A stretch of DNA of 64,000 nucleotides. Source: Shinella zoogloeoides (GTDB taxonomy: Bacteria; Pseudomonadota; Alphaproteobacteria; Rhizobiales; Rhizobiaceae). The stretch spans positions 62,001 to 126,000 of the forward strand of contig NZ_CP132311.1 of the NCBI RefSeq assembly GCF_030733845.1, in the 5' to 3' direction. The position numbers and the translations under genes are program-made. Position 1 is the stretch's first letter; each line of letters begins with the position of its first letter. Below, piece after piece: positions 26,476 to 35,692 of this stretch. The notes under the pieces are model-generated. The model saw nothing but the letters and a program-made list of their open reading frames with translations, did no database searches and was not told where the DNA came from.

Positions 26476-28101
26476 TTATCTGGCGGCCTTGAGGAGCGCC
26501 GCGACAAGCCCGGCCGTCGACGAATCGTGGCCTTCCGCGCTCTCCTTGCCCTCGACGACCGGCAGCAGGCCCGTCGCCAGCTCCTTGCCTAGCTCCACGC
26601 CCCACTGGTCGAAGGAGTTGATGTTGAAGAGCGCGCCCTCGACGAAGACGCGATGCTCGTAGAGCGCGATCAGCCGGCCGAGCGCGAAGGGCGTCAGGCT
26701 GTCATACACCATGGTGATCGACGGCCGGTTGCCGGAGAAGACGCGGTGCGGCGCGATCTTGTCCGCCTTCGCCTCGTCCATGCCCTTGGCGGTGAGCTGC
26801 GCCTTGGCCTCGGCCAGCGTGCGGCCTTTCATCAGCGCCTCGGACTGCGCCAGGCAATTGGCGATAAGGAGCTGGTGCTGATGGCGAAGGTTCTTCTCGT
26901 GGCCGTTCGCCGCGATCATGAATTCGGTCGGGATGACCGACGTGCCCTGGTGGATGAGCTGGTAGAAGGCATGCTGGCCGTTGGTGCCGGGCTCGCCCCA
27001 GACGACCGGGCCGGTCTTGCCCGCGACGGGCCTGGAGTCGATGGTCACGGACTTGCCGTTCGATTCCATGTCGAGCTGCTGCAGATAGGCCGGGAAGCGC
27101 GACAGGCGCTGGTCATAGGGCAGGATGGCGCGCGAGGGATAGTTCAGTACATTGCGGTGATAGTAGCCGATGAGGCCGAGCAGCATCGGGATGTTCTCCC
27201 GGATCGGCGCCTCGCGGAAGTGATTGTCGATGGCATGGCCGCCGGCGAGGAACTGCGCGAAATCCTCCTTGCCGATGGCGATCATCAGCGGCAGGCCGAT
27301 GGCCGACCAAATGGAATAGCGCCCGCCGACCCAGTCCCAGAAGCCGAAGACGCGGGCCTCGTCGATGCCGAAGGCGGCGACCTTGTCGAGCGCCGTCGAG
27401 ACCGCGCAGAAATGGCTGCCGACGGCCGCCTCGCCCAGCGCCTCGGCGATGAATGCGCGCGCCGTCGCGGCATTGGTCATCGTCTCGATGGTGGTGAAGG
27501 TCTTCGAGGCGACGATGAAGAGCGTCGTTTCCGCATCGAGCAGCTTCAGCGTATCGGCGATATGCGCGCCGTCGATATTGGAGACGAAGTGCAGGCGCGG
27601 GCCATCGTGGAAGGGTGCGAGCGCCAGCGTCGCCATCACCGGGCCGAGGTCCGAGCCGCCGATGCCGATATTGACGACGTCGGTGATCTTCCTGCCCGTC
27701 GCGCCTTTCAACGCGCCGGAGCGGATGCCGTCGGCAAAGGTGCCCATGGCGTCGAGAACCGAATTGACGTCGGGCATGACGTCCTTGCCCTCGACGAGAA
27801 CGGGCGTGTTCGAGCGGTTGCGCAGCGCCGTGTGCAGCACGGCGCGCTCCTCGGTCATATTGATGATCTCGCCGGCGAACATCGCGTCGCGTTTCTTCTC
27901 GACGCCGGCATCCGTGGCCAGTGCTTCCAGCCCGTCGAGCACGGCATCGTTCACCGCGCATTTGGAATAGTCGAAGAGGAAATCGCCGAGCGTCGTGCTG
28001 TAGCGGGAGAACCGTTCGGGATCGGCCGCGAAGGCAGCCCTGATGTCTGTGGCGTTGGTATCGCGGACGATGGATTTCAGCTTATCGACAAGCGCGTTCA
28101 T
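26476..28101 (-). CDS. pgi: Glucose-6-phosphate isomerase
   Basis: Pgi interconverts glucose-6-phosphate and fructose-6-phosphate. The 541-residue protein shows both family signatures: [10 protein letters not shown] at the substrate phosphate site, and the later [20 protein letters not shown] region with catalytic residues. SKTFTT binds phosphate, and the C-terminal [12 protein letters not shown] is typical. Length and gene boundaries are normal. Confidence 0.96.
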   Translation of the reverse strand: MNALVDKLKSIVRDTNATDIRAAFAADPERFSRYSTTLGDFLFDYSKCAVNDAVLDGLEALATDAGVEKKRDAMFAGEIINMTEERAVLHTALRNRSNTPVLVEGKDVMPDVNSVLDAMGTFADGIRSGALKGATGRKITDVVNIGIGGSDLGPVMATLALAPFHDGPRLHFVSNIDGAHIADTLKLLDAETTLFIVASKTFTTIETMTNAATARAFIAEALGEAAVGSHFCAVSTALDKVAAFGIDEARVFGFWDWVGGRYSIWSAIGLPLMIAIGKEDFAQFLAGGHAIDNHFREAPIRENIPMLLGLIGYYHRNVLNYPSRAILPYDQRLSRFPAYLQQLDMESNGKSVTIDSRPVAGKTGPVVWGEPGTNGQHAFYQLIHQGTSVIPTEFMIAANGHEKNLRHQHQLLIANCLAQSEALMKGRTLAEAKAQLTAKGMDEAKADKIAPHRVFSGNRPSITMVYDSLTPFALGRLIALYEHRVFVEGALFNINSFDQWGVELGKELATGLLPVVEGKESAEGHDSSTAGLVAALLKAAR

Positions 28102-28179
28102 CGGCGTCTTCCCTGGCTTTGGACGATGCCCTAGCTAGTCGCTTTGGCATGTCCAAATCAAGGCCGCAAACGCTCTTGA

Positions 28180-28224
28180 GCGAAAAAATTAAATCGGTTT
28201 AACCGGGGCTGCCCTCAGCCCCGG
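28180..28224 (-). terminator. Terminator of the acyl-CoA ligase gene
   Basis: CCGGGGCTG (28203-28211) and CAGCCCCGG (28216-28224) form a 9-bp stem with a four-base loop overlapping the stop codon region. On the minus strand an AT-rich stretch ending in TTTTTT follows after about 12 bases. Confidence 0.6.
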
Positions 28225-29915
28225 AGGTCCTTGCGCAGGATCTTGCCGACATTGGATTTCGGCAGTTCGGCGCGGAATTCGACGAATTTCGGCCGTTTGT
28301 AGTTCGTCAGGTTCGCCGCGCAATGCGCCTTCACGTCGGCTTCGGTCAGCGCCGGGTCCTTCTTCACCACGAAGAGTTTCACCGCCTCGCCGGAATGCTC
28401 GTCCGGCACGCCGATCGCCGCGCATTCGAGGATGCCGGGATGCGACATGGCCACTTCCTCGACCTCGTTCGGGAAGACGTTGAAGCCGGAAACGAGGATC
28501 ATGTCCTTCTTGCGGTCGACGATCTTGGTGAAGCCTTCCGCCGTCATTAAGCCGATGTCGCCGGAGCGGAAGAAGCCGTCCGGCGTCATCACCTTGGCGG
28601 TCTCGTCCGGCCGCTGCCAGTAGCCGGCCATGACCTGCGGGCCGCGGATGCAGATCTCGCCGACCTCGCCGAGCGCCAGCGTCCGGCCGTCGTCGTCGCG
28701 GATCTCGATGTCGGTGGAGGGCAGCGGCAGGCCGATCGTGCCGGTGAATTCCGGCTTGTCGAAGCGGTTGGCGGTGGCGACCGGCGACGTCTCGGACAGG
28801 CCGTAGCCCTCGGTGATCGCGCAACCCGTCATCTTCTGCCAGCGCTCGGCGACCGGGCGCTGCACCGCCATGCCGCCGCCGAGCGTCAGCACGAGTTCGG
28901 AAAAGTCGAGTTTGGCGAATTCCGGATTGTTCATCAGCGCGTTGAACAGCGTGTTGAGGCCGGGGAAGATGTGGGTGCGGATCTTCGCCAGTTCTTTGAC
29001 GAAGGCCGGGATGTCGCGCGGATTGGCGATCAGCACGTTGTGGCCGCCAAGCGCGATGCCGGCGAGCCCGTTCACCGTCAGGGCGAAGATATGATAGAGC
29101 GGCAGCGCGCAGACGAAGGTGAGCTGTTCCGGCCGCTTCTTGATGCGGAATGTCGGCTCGATCCACAGCTTGATCTGCTCCATGTTGGAGAGCAGGTTCG
29201 AATGGGTCAGTGTCGCGCCCTTGGAGACGCCCGTCGTGCCGCCGGTATATTGCAGGAAGGCGGTGTCGCCCGGAACGATGCTGACCGGCTTCAGGGTGCC
29301 GCGCGCACCCTCGGACATCACCTGCTTGAAGGGAATGTGTCCCGGCAGCGACCAGGCGGGCACGAGCTTCTTGACCTTGCGCACCACGAGATTGACGATC
29401 AGCCCCTTGAGGCCGAGCATGTCTCCCATCGCGGTGACGACCACATGCTTGACGGCCGTGCGGGAGATGACCTGCGCCACGGTGCTGGCAAAATTCTCCA
29501 GCACGAACAGCGCTTTCGCGCCGGCATCCTTCAACTGATGCTCCAGTTCGCGCGGCGTATAGAGCGGGTTGACGTTCACCACGACGAGGCCGGCGCGCAG
29601 GATGCCGAAGATGATCACCGGGTTCTGCAGGATGTTCGGCATCATGACCGCGACGCGGTCGCCCTTTTCCAGGCCCCGCGCCTGGAGCCAGGCGGCAATG
29701 CTGCGCGTGGCAGCGTCGAAATCCCGGAAGGTCAGCGTCTTGCCCATGCTGGTGAAGGCGGGGCGGTCGGCAAACTGGGTGCAGCAGCTTTCCACCAGCG
29801 CGCCGATGGAATTGTGTCCGAGCGGCACGATCTCGCCGGCCACGCCCTCGGGATAGGAGGCGAGCCAGAAGCGGCCGGACGGCAGCGTGGAAGGGGACGT
29901 CTCAGTGGCCGACAT
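28215..29915 (-). CDS. fadD: Long-chain fatty acid-CoA ligase
   Basis: This 566-residue AMP-forming ligase activates fatty acids to acyl-CoA. Core motifs are the P-loop-like YTGGTTGVSKGATLTH, EGYGLSETSP, and FRSGDIGLMTAEGF followed by KIVDRKKDMILVSGFNV and the catalytic Lys near the C-terminus (SNVGKILRKDLR). ATG 29915 has AGGAGGAG upstream. The upstream region holds a TTGACGT-AA-ACGTCAA dyad also found before the nitronate monooxygenase gene, suggesting a shared lipid- or branched-chain-responsive regulator. Confidence 0.9.
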   Translation of the reverse strand: MSATETSPSTLPSGRFWLASYPEGVAGEIVPLGHNSIGALVESCCTQFADRPAFTSMGKTLTFRDFDAATRSIAAWLQARGLEKGDRVAVMMPNILQNPVIIFGILRAGLVVVNVNPLYTPRELEHQLKDAGAKALFVLENFASTVAQVISRTAVKHVVVTAMGDMLGLKGLIVNLVVRKVKKLVPAWSLPGHIPFKQVMSEGARGTLKPVSIVPGDTAFLQYTGGTTGVSKGATLTHSNLLSNMEQIKLWIEPTFRIKKRPEQLTFVCALPLYHIFALTVNGLAGIALGGHNVLIANPRDIPAFVKELAKIRTHIFPGLNTLFNALMNNPEFAKLDFSELVLTLGGGMAVQRPVAERWQKMTGCAITEGYGLSETSPVATANRFDKPEFTGTIGLPLPSTDIEIRDDDGRTLALGEVGEICIRGPQVMAGYWQRPDETAKVMTPDGFFRSGDIGLMTAEGFTKIVDRKKDMILVSGFNVFPNEVEEVAMSHPGILECAAIGVPDEHSGEAVKLFVVKKDPALTEADVKAHCAANLTNYKRPKFVEFRAELPKSNVGKILRKDLRG

Positions 29916-30224
29916 ATGTGCTCCTCCTCGTTGGGCGCAGGCATCGTCCGTCCCGCCGCCATCGAAAGATCCTCCAACCATCCGATACCGACAAGATGAT
30001 GCTTTTGACGGGCGCCATCAAGAGCCATCGCTATCTTACATTGACGTAAACGTCAACAATTTGCGAGGCGTTCACACGGTCGCTTTTTCGTGAAAGCGGC
30101 GATTTCCTGTTGCGTGCGACGTCTCAGCGCGCCATTGCCCAAAAAACCGCGTATATGTTTAACATTCCTCGGGTAGATCATATGTAGGTGATCCGGCCGG
30201 GCGCCGGTCTCAGGAGTTGGACAG
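29916..30224. other. Intergenic region between fadD and the AI-2E-type transporter
   Basis: The 309 bp between divergent genes hold a palindromic operator (30041-30056) and an AT-rich stretch with TATGTTTAACATTCC near 30152. No ORF or RNA gene was recognised. Confidence 0.5.
30041..30056. promoter_or_regulatory. Palindromic operator TTGACGT-AA-ACGTCAA
   Basis: The 7-bp arms are perfectly complementary with a two-base centre. The site is 126 bp upstream of fadD and 169 bp upstream of the transporter gene. A related element occurs at 33212-33233. The pattern resembles sites I recall for the MerR-family regulator LiuR; this needs checking. Confidence 0.6.
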
Positions 30225-31415
30225 TTGCTGCATTCGGAACATCGCAGAAGTGAGCCGCGGTTTCTCGGCGCCGCCCGCCAGACGGGCGCCGCGATCCTGT
30301 CGCCGATCTCGGTGGCGCGCTGGCTGCTCGTGCTCGTCGCGCTTGCCGGCATCTATTTCTTCCACGGTTTCGTCGTTCCGGTGCTCGCGGCGCTCGTCAT
30401 TGCCTTCGCGAGCTGGCCGCTCTATGTCCGGCTCCTTGCACGGGTGAACGGCAACCGCACGCTGGCCGCCTCCATCGCCATCCTGCTCATCCTGGGCTTC
30501 ATCGTCGGGCCGGTCATGTTCGCGGCGACCTACGCCATTCACGAGATCCGCGACTGGATCGGCTGGGCCGTCGAGACGAACCGCACCGGCGCGGCGACCC
30601 CGGACTGGATTCGCGTGCTGCCGGTCGTCGGCGGCTGGCTCGACATGCAATGGACGCGTTTCCTCGATCATCCCGGCGCGATCGGCGAACTGACGCAGAT
30701 CGTCAGCGGTGCCAATATCGGCAACATCTACCGCGTCGCGCTCGCGACCGGCGGAAAGGCCTTCAACCTGCTGCTCGCCGCGCTCTTCATGCTGATCGCG
30801 CTCTTCTTCATCTACCGCGACGGCCAGTCCTTCGCCGGCCAGGTGGATCGCCTCGGCGAGCGCATCCTGCCCACACGCTGGGAGCGCTTTTCCCGCATCG
30901 TGCCGGCGACGATCAGCTCCACGGTCACCGGCATGACGCTGATCGCCATCGGCGAGGGCATCGTGCTCGGCATCGCCTACTGGGTCGCAGGCGTGCCCTC
31001 CGCCGTTACGCTCGGCGTGCTCACCGGCGTCATGGCGCTCTTTCCCGGCGGCGCGCCGCTGTCCTTCACGCTGGTCTCGATCTATCTGGTCTCCAGCGGC
31101 TCGCCCGTCGCGGGCCTCGCCTTGTTCCTGTGGGGCTCGGTGGAACTCTTCATCGTCGACAAGACGCTGCGCCCACGCCTTGTCGGCGGACCGATCAAGC
31201 TGCCGTTCCTGCCCACCTTCTTCGGCCTCATCGGCGGCGTGAAGACCATGGGCTTCCTCGGCCTCTTCATCGGACCCGTCCTCATGGCCCTCCTCGTCGC
31301 CATCTGGCGCGAATGGATCCGCGAGATCGAAGCGACGGAGCCAGGCTCTCCCATCCTGCTCGACCCCCATTCCGAATCGCCGGCTCAAGGAGAGCAGGAG
31401 CGCAATGTCGGCTGA
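30225..31415 (+). CDS. AI-2E family transporter (PerM/YdiK-type)
   Basis: This 396-residue inner-membrane protein has about eight helices and the AI-2E/UPF0118 family layout: a helical pair near residues 35-75, a central soluble-helix region, then ITLGVLTGVMALFPGGAPL-like membrane loops, PTFFGLIGGVKTMGFLGLF and IGPVLMAL. Family members export small molecules or Na+; the substrate is unknown. The start is TTG at 30225 with AGGAG eight bases upstream; no ATG occurs before the first helix. Confidence 0.85.
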   Translation: MLHSEHRRSEPRFLGAARQTGAAILSPISVARWLLVLVALAGIYFFHGFVVPVLAALVIAFASWPLYVRLLARVNGNRTLAASIAILLILGFIVGPVMFAATYAIHEIRDWIGWAVETNRTGAATPDWIRVLPVVGGWLDMQWTRFLDHPGAIGELTQIVSGANIGNIYRVALATGGKAFNLLLAALFMLIALFFIYRDGQSFAGQVDRLGERILPTRWERFSRIVPATISSTVTGMTLIAIGEGIVLGIAYWVAGVPSAVTLGVLTGVMALFPGGAPLSFTLVSIYLVSSGSPVAGLALFLWGSVELFIVDKTLRPRLVGGPIKLPFLPTFFGLIGGVKTMGFLGLFIGPVLMALLVAIWREWIREIEATEPGSPILLDPHSESPAQGEQERNVG

Positions 31416-31473
31416 GACCCGGGCCTCGACTCGCGGCCACGGATGAGCGAATGTTGCCACGGGGGTGGCGAAC

Positions 31474-31992
31474 ATGCGCGTCGTTGGATCTATCGCAGCA
31501 GCATCCGCATTCGTTTTGACCTTGCCGGTCTGCGCGCAGGATTTCGATGCCAGCGGCCCGACTGGCCCGCGCACCAGCCGCAACGATGCCCAGGTGGAAA
31601 TCGAGCGCCTGAAGGGCATCATCCGTGAACTCGAACGCGAGATTTCCCGATTGCGGCAGGACGCCGCCGCGCCGGATGCGACGCCTGAGAAGGGTGATCT
31701 CATCGGAACCTGGCTCGGCAGTGTCGGCTGTGGTCGCCGCCAGTTCTCCATCACCTTCTCCGTCAACGAGCAGTTCGGCAGGGTGGCCAAAGGCAAGTGG
31801 GAATTCAGCGGCGCCGCAAAGGGCACCGACGAGGCACAGATAAGCCCCGCGCCGACCGGTGATACGCCCGACACCTACACCATCGTCACCGCACAACCCG
31901 GCACCTTTGACTATGTGGTCCAGGTGGAGGCGAACACGATGTCGGGCAAGTCGACGCGCCAGAACTGCCAGATCCGGCTGGAACGCGGCTAG
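31474..31992 (+). CDS. Exported hypothetical protein with coiled-coil segment
   Basis: This 172-residue precursor has a signal peptide (VVGSIAAASAFVLTLPVCAQ) and a short coiled coil (VEIERLKGIIRELEREISRL, residues 44-63). A C-terminal beta-rich domain with two Cys residues (GSVGCGRRQFSITFSV; RQNCQIRLERG) may form a disulfide. I do not recognise the family. ATG 31474 is preferred; a GTG at 31465 is an alternative. It follows the AI-2E transporter gene by 58 bp. Confidence 0.72.
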   Translation: MRVVGSIAAASAFVLTLPVCAQDFDASGPTGPRTSRNDAQVEIERLKGIIRELEREISRLRQDAAAPDATPEKGDLIGTWLGSVGCGRRQFSITFSVNEQFGRVAKGKWEFSGAAKGTDEAQISPAPTGDTPDTYTIVTAQPGTFDYVVQVEANTMSGKSTRQNCQIRLERG

Positions 31993-32028
31993 CCTGAAGC
32001 ACCTGAACGGATTGTCTTTGGAAGGAAG

Positions 32029-32104
32029 TGGTGCCGCTTACGTGACTCGAACACGTGACCCCGTCATTACGAATGACGTGCTCTACCAACTGAGCTAAAG
32101 CGGC
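32029..32104 (-). tRNA. tRNA-Thr (anticodon CGT)
   Basis: On the minus strand, acceptor GCCGCTT/AAGCGGC, D arm GCTC..GAGC, anticodon stem CGTCA/TGACG with loop TTCGTAA (CGT at 32071-32069), T arm with TTCGAGT, and an encoded CCA are all present. It reads ACG codons. Confidence 0.97.
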
Positions 32105-32228
32105 ATTCTCAGGTCCCGAAGCGTGTCGGGACCGGAATGGGTGCGCTGATAACCGCAATGGACGGAGATTTCAAGCGCGTAGTTTCAACTTCCGCATTTT
32201 TCCCATGCGGTGCAGCGAAATCGTTCGG

Positions 32229-33191
32229 TCAGGCGCCGGTGATGCGGGCCTTGGCGGCCGCATATTCGCGCTCCATCCGGGCCACGAGGTCTTCGACCGG
32301 GCCGATGGCCTTGACCGCGCCGATGCCCTGGCCGCAGCCCCAGATATCCTTCCAGGCCTTGGCGCCGGTGGTGGCCGTTTCGAAATCCATCTTTGACGGG
32401 TCGGCCTCGGGCAGGTGCTCGGGGTCCATGCCGGCCGCGGCGATCGAGGGTTTCAGGTAGTTGCCGTGGATGCCGGTGAAATAGTTGGAATAGACGATGT
32501 CGACCGCCGCGCTGTCGACGATCATCTGCTTGTAGGCATCGCTCGCCCGCGCCTCGCTGGTCGCGATGAAGGGAGAGCCGATATAGGCCATGTCGGCGCC
32601 CATCGCCTCGGCGGCGAGGATCGCCCCGCCCGTCGCGATCGCGCCGGACAGCAGGAGCGGGCCGTCGAACCATTCGCGGATTTCCTGGACCAGCGCGAAG
32701 GGCGAGAGCGTGCCGGCATGGCCGCCCGCGCCGGCGGCAACGGCGATGAGGCCGTCCGCGCCTTTGCGGATCGCCGAACTGGCATGGCGATTGTTGATGA
32801 CGTCGTGCAGCACGATGCCGCCATAGGAATGGATCGCCGCGTTCACCTCCGGCACGGCGCCGAGCGAGGAGATCACCACCGGCACCTTGTATTTAACGCA
32901 CATCATCAGGTCGTGCTCGAGCCGCTTGTTGGAGCGGTGGACGATCTGGTTGACGGCGAAGGGGGCGGCGGGGCGATCGGGGTTCTTCGCGTCATGCGCG
33001 GCAAGACCCTCGGTGACTTCCGCCAGCCATTCGTCGAGTTGGGATTCCGGGCGCGCGTTCAGCGCCGGAAAGGCGCCGATGACGCCGGCCTTGCATTGGG
33101 CAAGGGTCAAGGCAGGGTGCGAGATGATGAAGAGCGGCGCGCCGACGACGGGCAGGCGCAGCTTGTCCTTGAATATCGCGGGCAGGGCCAT
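32229..33191 (-). CDS. Nitronate monooxygenase / NAD(P)H-dependent flavin oxidoreductase
   Basis: This 320-residue FMN TIM-barrel protein of the nitronate monooxygenase (2-nitropropane dioxygenase) family shows FMN phosphate motifs GGHAGTLSPFALV and LSGAIATGGAILAAEAMGAD, and an N-terminal RLPVVGAPLFIISHPAL. Such enzymes oxidise nitronates or act as enoyl-reductase-like flavoproteins. The promoter carries TTGACGT/ACGTCAA half-sites like those before fadD, which hints at a fatty-acid or branched-chain context rather than nitroalkane detoxification. Confidence 0.88.
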   Translation of the reverse strand: MALPAIFKDKLRLPVVGAPLFIISHPALTLAQCKAGVIGAFPALNARPESQLDEWLAEVTEGLAAHDAKNPDRPAAPFAVNQIVHRSNKRLEHDLMMCVKYKVPVVISSLGAVPEVNAAIHSYGGIVLHDVINNRHASSAIRKGADGLIAVAAGAGGHAGTLSPFALVQEIREWFDGPLLLSGAIATGGAILAAEAMGADMAYIGSPFIATSEARASDAYKQMIVDSAAVDIVYSNYFTGIHGNYLKPSIAAAGMDPEHLPEADPSKMDFETATTGAKAWKDIWGCGQGIGAVKAIGPVEDLVARMEREYAAAKARITGA

Positions 33192-33211
33192 GGCGGATGT
33201 CCAGTCTTTTA

Positions 33212-33233
33212 TTGACGTTTACGAAAACGTCAA
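33212..33233. promoter_or_regulatory. Composite TTGACGT/ACGTCAA operator before the nitronate monooxygenase gene
   Basis: TTGACGT (33212-33218) and ACGTCAA (33227-33233) are inverted, with TTACGAAA between. Read with the two-base spacing of the fadD site, two overlapping imperfect dyads appear. It begins 20 bp upstream of the start codon, where a repressor would block transcription. Confidence 0.55.
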
Positions 33234-33519
33234 AACCATAGCAGCGTGTGCCTGCTCTGAAAAGGGGGCTTTAGATGCAGGAAGGGCGGGTGTTTTGGCT
33301 TCGGCCTATCGGCGCCCGATGCCTCCGGCAGGATCGCAGTGCGCTGTCGGCGTCACGTAAGGCGGCTTATCCCCGATGAAGGGTGGGCACTTTCGGCCGC
33401 AAGGCTTGCGCAATTTCCCTGCAAACGTTACGCAAAAACTAACAAAAGCCGGAAAGTAGGGCTCTTTCCACAGTGTATCGTCGCCGCCCGGTTTGGCGGC
33501 GCCCGCAGAAGGGTCGGAT
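33234..33519. other. Leader region of the unknown membrane protein gene
   Basis: No ORF or RNA family was recognised. A 7-bp stem-loop CGCCGCC (33482-33488) / GGCGGCG (33495-33501) lies 18 bp before the GTG start at 33520 and might affect translation. Confidence 0.35.
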
Positions 33520-34656
33520 GTGAGCGGACTGGAAACGGCAATCAGGAACGCGCTGGCGCGCTCGGAACGCGGCAATGCCGAAGTTCGGGCGCGCATTTAC
33601 CAGTCGGCACGCAACGCGCTGGAGGCGGGCCTGCGCAAGCAGGAGGTCAACGATCCCGAGGCGATCGCCGCGCAGCGCCACCGGCTGGAAGCCACCATCC
33701 ACCAGATCGAGGGCGAGGAGCGGGCGGAGCTGGCTGCCGCCGCACGCGACATGCGCGTCGAGCCGGTGGTGGAGGCGCGGCCCGAGCCTGTGCTGCGCGC
33801 CGAGCGCGACGTGCGCCCCGAACCCTCCCTCGATGCCGAGCCGCGTCTTGAGGCGGAACGGCCGGCCGCGGCTGCAAGCGACATCGGCGCCATCAGGCCC
33901 GAGCGTCAGGACGGTTTCGCCAAGGCAGCCGCGCCCACAGGCAGTGAGCACGAAGGCGAAGCGTCGGATTTCCGTCCGGAGCGGGTCGCGAAGGCCCGCA
34001 AGCGCCGTGGCCGCCTGTTTTCCTTCCTTCTCGTCGTCGCGACCCTGATCGCGGCCTTCGGCGCCCTCGCATGGTGGGTGCAGACGAGCGGGCTGCTCGA
34101 CGACCTGCGCAACCGCGGCGACGATTCCACGCCGCCGGCGCGGGTCTCCGGCGAGGATTTCTCGGGCGAGGACCCGATCAAGAAGGCGCTCGATACCCAG
34201 AGCCGCTTCTCCTCCGAATGGCGCGCGGTCTTCTCGCCGGGCGATACGGCAAGCATATCCGCCGGCGCGGCGGGCCGTTTCGAATCCGTCAGCACGAACG
34301 AAGGCCCGGCCGTGCGCGTCATATCGGATAATCCCGAGCGCGACGGCGCGGTGCGTATCGAGGTCTCGCCGGAGGTCCTCGGTGAGATGGGCGGCAAGAC
34401 CTCGACGGTGGCACTCACCGTGCAGGCGGCCGGCGACAAGCCGGTGCAGCTTGCCGTCGAATGCGACTTTTCCAGCATGGGCGGCTGCGGGCGCCACCGG
34501 TTCACCGTGTCGGAGCGCACCGACATCCTGTTCCAGGTGGAGTTCGACCGCTCGCTCTCGCCGAGCGCGGCAGGCCACCTACTCCTCAACAGTGACATCA
34601 CCGGCGGCAAGGCGGGCGTCAATCTCTTTGCCGTCCGTATCCTGCCGGGTGAATGA
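33520..34656 (+). CDS. Hypothetical single-pass membrane protein with long charged N-terminal region
   Basis: This 378-residue protein is of no family I recognise. Residues 1-80 form a helical region (RNALARSERGNAEVRARIYQ). Residues 80-165 are low-complexity, rich in Glu, Arg, Ala and Pro (repeated RPEP, AEPRLEAE). One membrane helix (FSFLLVVATLIAAFGALAWW) sits at about 170-190, followed by a C-terminal beta-rich domain with a Cys pair (VECDFSSMGGCGRH), so the N-terminus is cytoplasmic and the C-terminus periplasmic. GTG 33520 follows AAGGG at six bases. It converges on ppk2. Confidence 0.75.
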   Translation: MSGLETAIRNALARSERGNAEVRARIYQSARNALEAGLRKQEVNDPEAIAAQRHRLEATIHQIEGEERAELAAAARDMRVEPVVEARPEPVLRAERDVRPEPSLDAEPRLEAERPAAAASDIGAIRPERQDGFAKAAAPTGSEHEGEASDFRPERVAKARKRRGRLFSFLLVVATLIAAFGALAWWVQTSGLLDDLRNRGDDSTPPARVSGEDFSGEDPIKKALDTQSRFSSEWRAVFSPGDTASISAGAAGRFESVSTNEGPAVRVISDNPERDGAVRIEVSPEVLGEMGGKTSTVALTVQAAGDKPVQLAVECDFSSMGGCGRHRFTVSERTDILFQVEFDRSLSPSAAGHLLLNSDITGGKAGVNLFAVRILPGE

Positions 34657-34665
34657 GCCGCCGCG

Positions 34666-35547
34666 TTATTTGAGGAAGCCCGGTCCCGAGCCGACGATCT
34701 TGTCGTCGATCTCGCCGATCGCCTTTTTGTCCTTGCCCTCGTAGTCGAGCGTCTTGAGGATGTGGCGGATCAGGTTGATGCGCGCGCGGCGCTTGTCGTT
34801 GGCGCGGATCACCGTCCACGGCGCGTTGTCCGTGTGGGTTTCCTTCAGCATGCGGTCGCGCTTTTCGGAATAGTCGTCCCACTTGTTGAGGGCGGCGATA
34901 TCCATCGGCGAGAGCTTCCACACCTTGAGCGGATCGTGCCGACGGTCGTGGAAGCGCTTGAGCTGCATTTCCCGGCCGATATTGAGCCAGAACTTGAAGA
35001 GGTGGATGTCTTCCGAGACGATCATCTTCTCGAAGCGCGGCGTTTCCTTGAGGAATTTCTCGTATTGCTCCGGCGTGCAGAAGCCCATGACCGGCTCCAC
35101 GCCGGCGCGGTTGTACCAGGAACGGTCGAACAGCACGAATTCGCCCGAGGTCGGGAAGGTCGCGACATAGCGCTGGAAGTACCATTGCCCCTGCTCGGTG
35201 CCGGTCGGCTTGGTCAGCGCGACGATGCGGGCCGAGCGCGGGTTCATGTAGGACATGGTGGCGTGGATCGCGCCGCCCTTGCCGGCAGCATCGCGCCCCT
35301 CGAAGACGGCCATGATGCGCTTGCCCGTCTTCTGCTGCCAGAACTGCACCTTGACCAGCTCGATCTGCAGGAGCTTCAGCGTCTTTTCGTACTCCTTGTT
35401 GTCGAGCTTCTTGTCATAGGGGTAGTCGTCGGAGCCGAAGGCCTTCTCCTCGATCCAGTCGGGAAGCACCGGATCGTCGATATCGAATATCCGCTTCTTG
35501 CCGTGGATATCCAGCTCAACAGCCCGGTTTTCGGTCTTCTCCGCCAT
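34666..35547 (-). CDS. ppk2: Polyphosphate kinase 2
   Basis: This 293-residue PPK2-family enzyme transfers phosphate between polyphosphate and nucleotides. The Walker A motif GRDAAGKGG and Walker B-like [10 protein letters not shown] are clear, with the lid-region Arg/Lys in [15 protein letters not shown]. The ATG at 35547 ([11 protein letters not shown]) has AGGAG upstream; the longer frame starts outside a ribosome site. It is divergent from phoR, placing polyphosphate turnover beside the phosphate regulon. Confidence 0.93.
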   Translation of the reverse strand: MAEKTENRAVELDIHGKKRIFDIDDPVLPDWIEEKAFGSDDYPYDKKLDNKEYEKTLKLLQIELVKVQFWQQKTGKRIMAVFEGRDAAGKGGAIHATMSYMNPRSARIVALTKPTGTEQGQWYFQRYVATFPTSGEFVLFDRSWYNRAGVEPVMGFCTPEQYEKFLKETPRFEKMIVSEDIHLFKFWLNIGREMQLKRFHDRRHDPLKVWKLSPMDIAALNKWDDYSEKRDRMLKETHTDNAPWTVIRANDKRRARINLIRHILKTLDYEGKDKKAIGEIDDKIVGSGPGFLK

Positions 35548-35692
35548 CGTCTGCTCCTTGAAATGTCGGGGCGCGGCACGCGCCGCGTCGCCGAAGGTGG
35601 CCACAACCGGATTGCGAATTCAAGCGTGCCGTGAAAAACATGTCATGAAGCCGCGCTATCCATGGGGAATCGATGGAGGCGCGGAGGATACG

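Noticed and set aside
30210..31874. 554-codon minus-strand ORF
   Set aside because: It is opposite the AI-2E-type transporter gene and consists of low-complexity charged repeats.
35640..35646. Pho box before phoR
   Set aside because: ATGTCAT occurs once, with no second half-site at 11-bp spacing.
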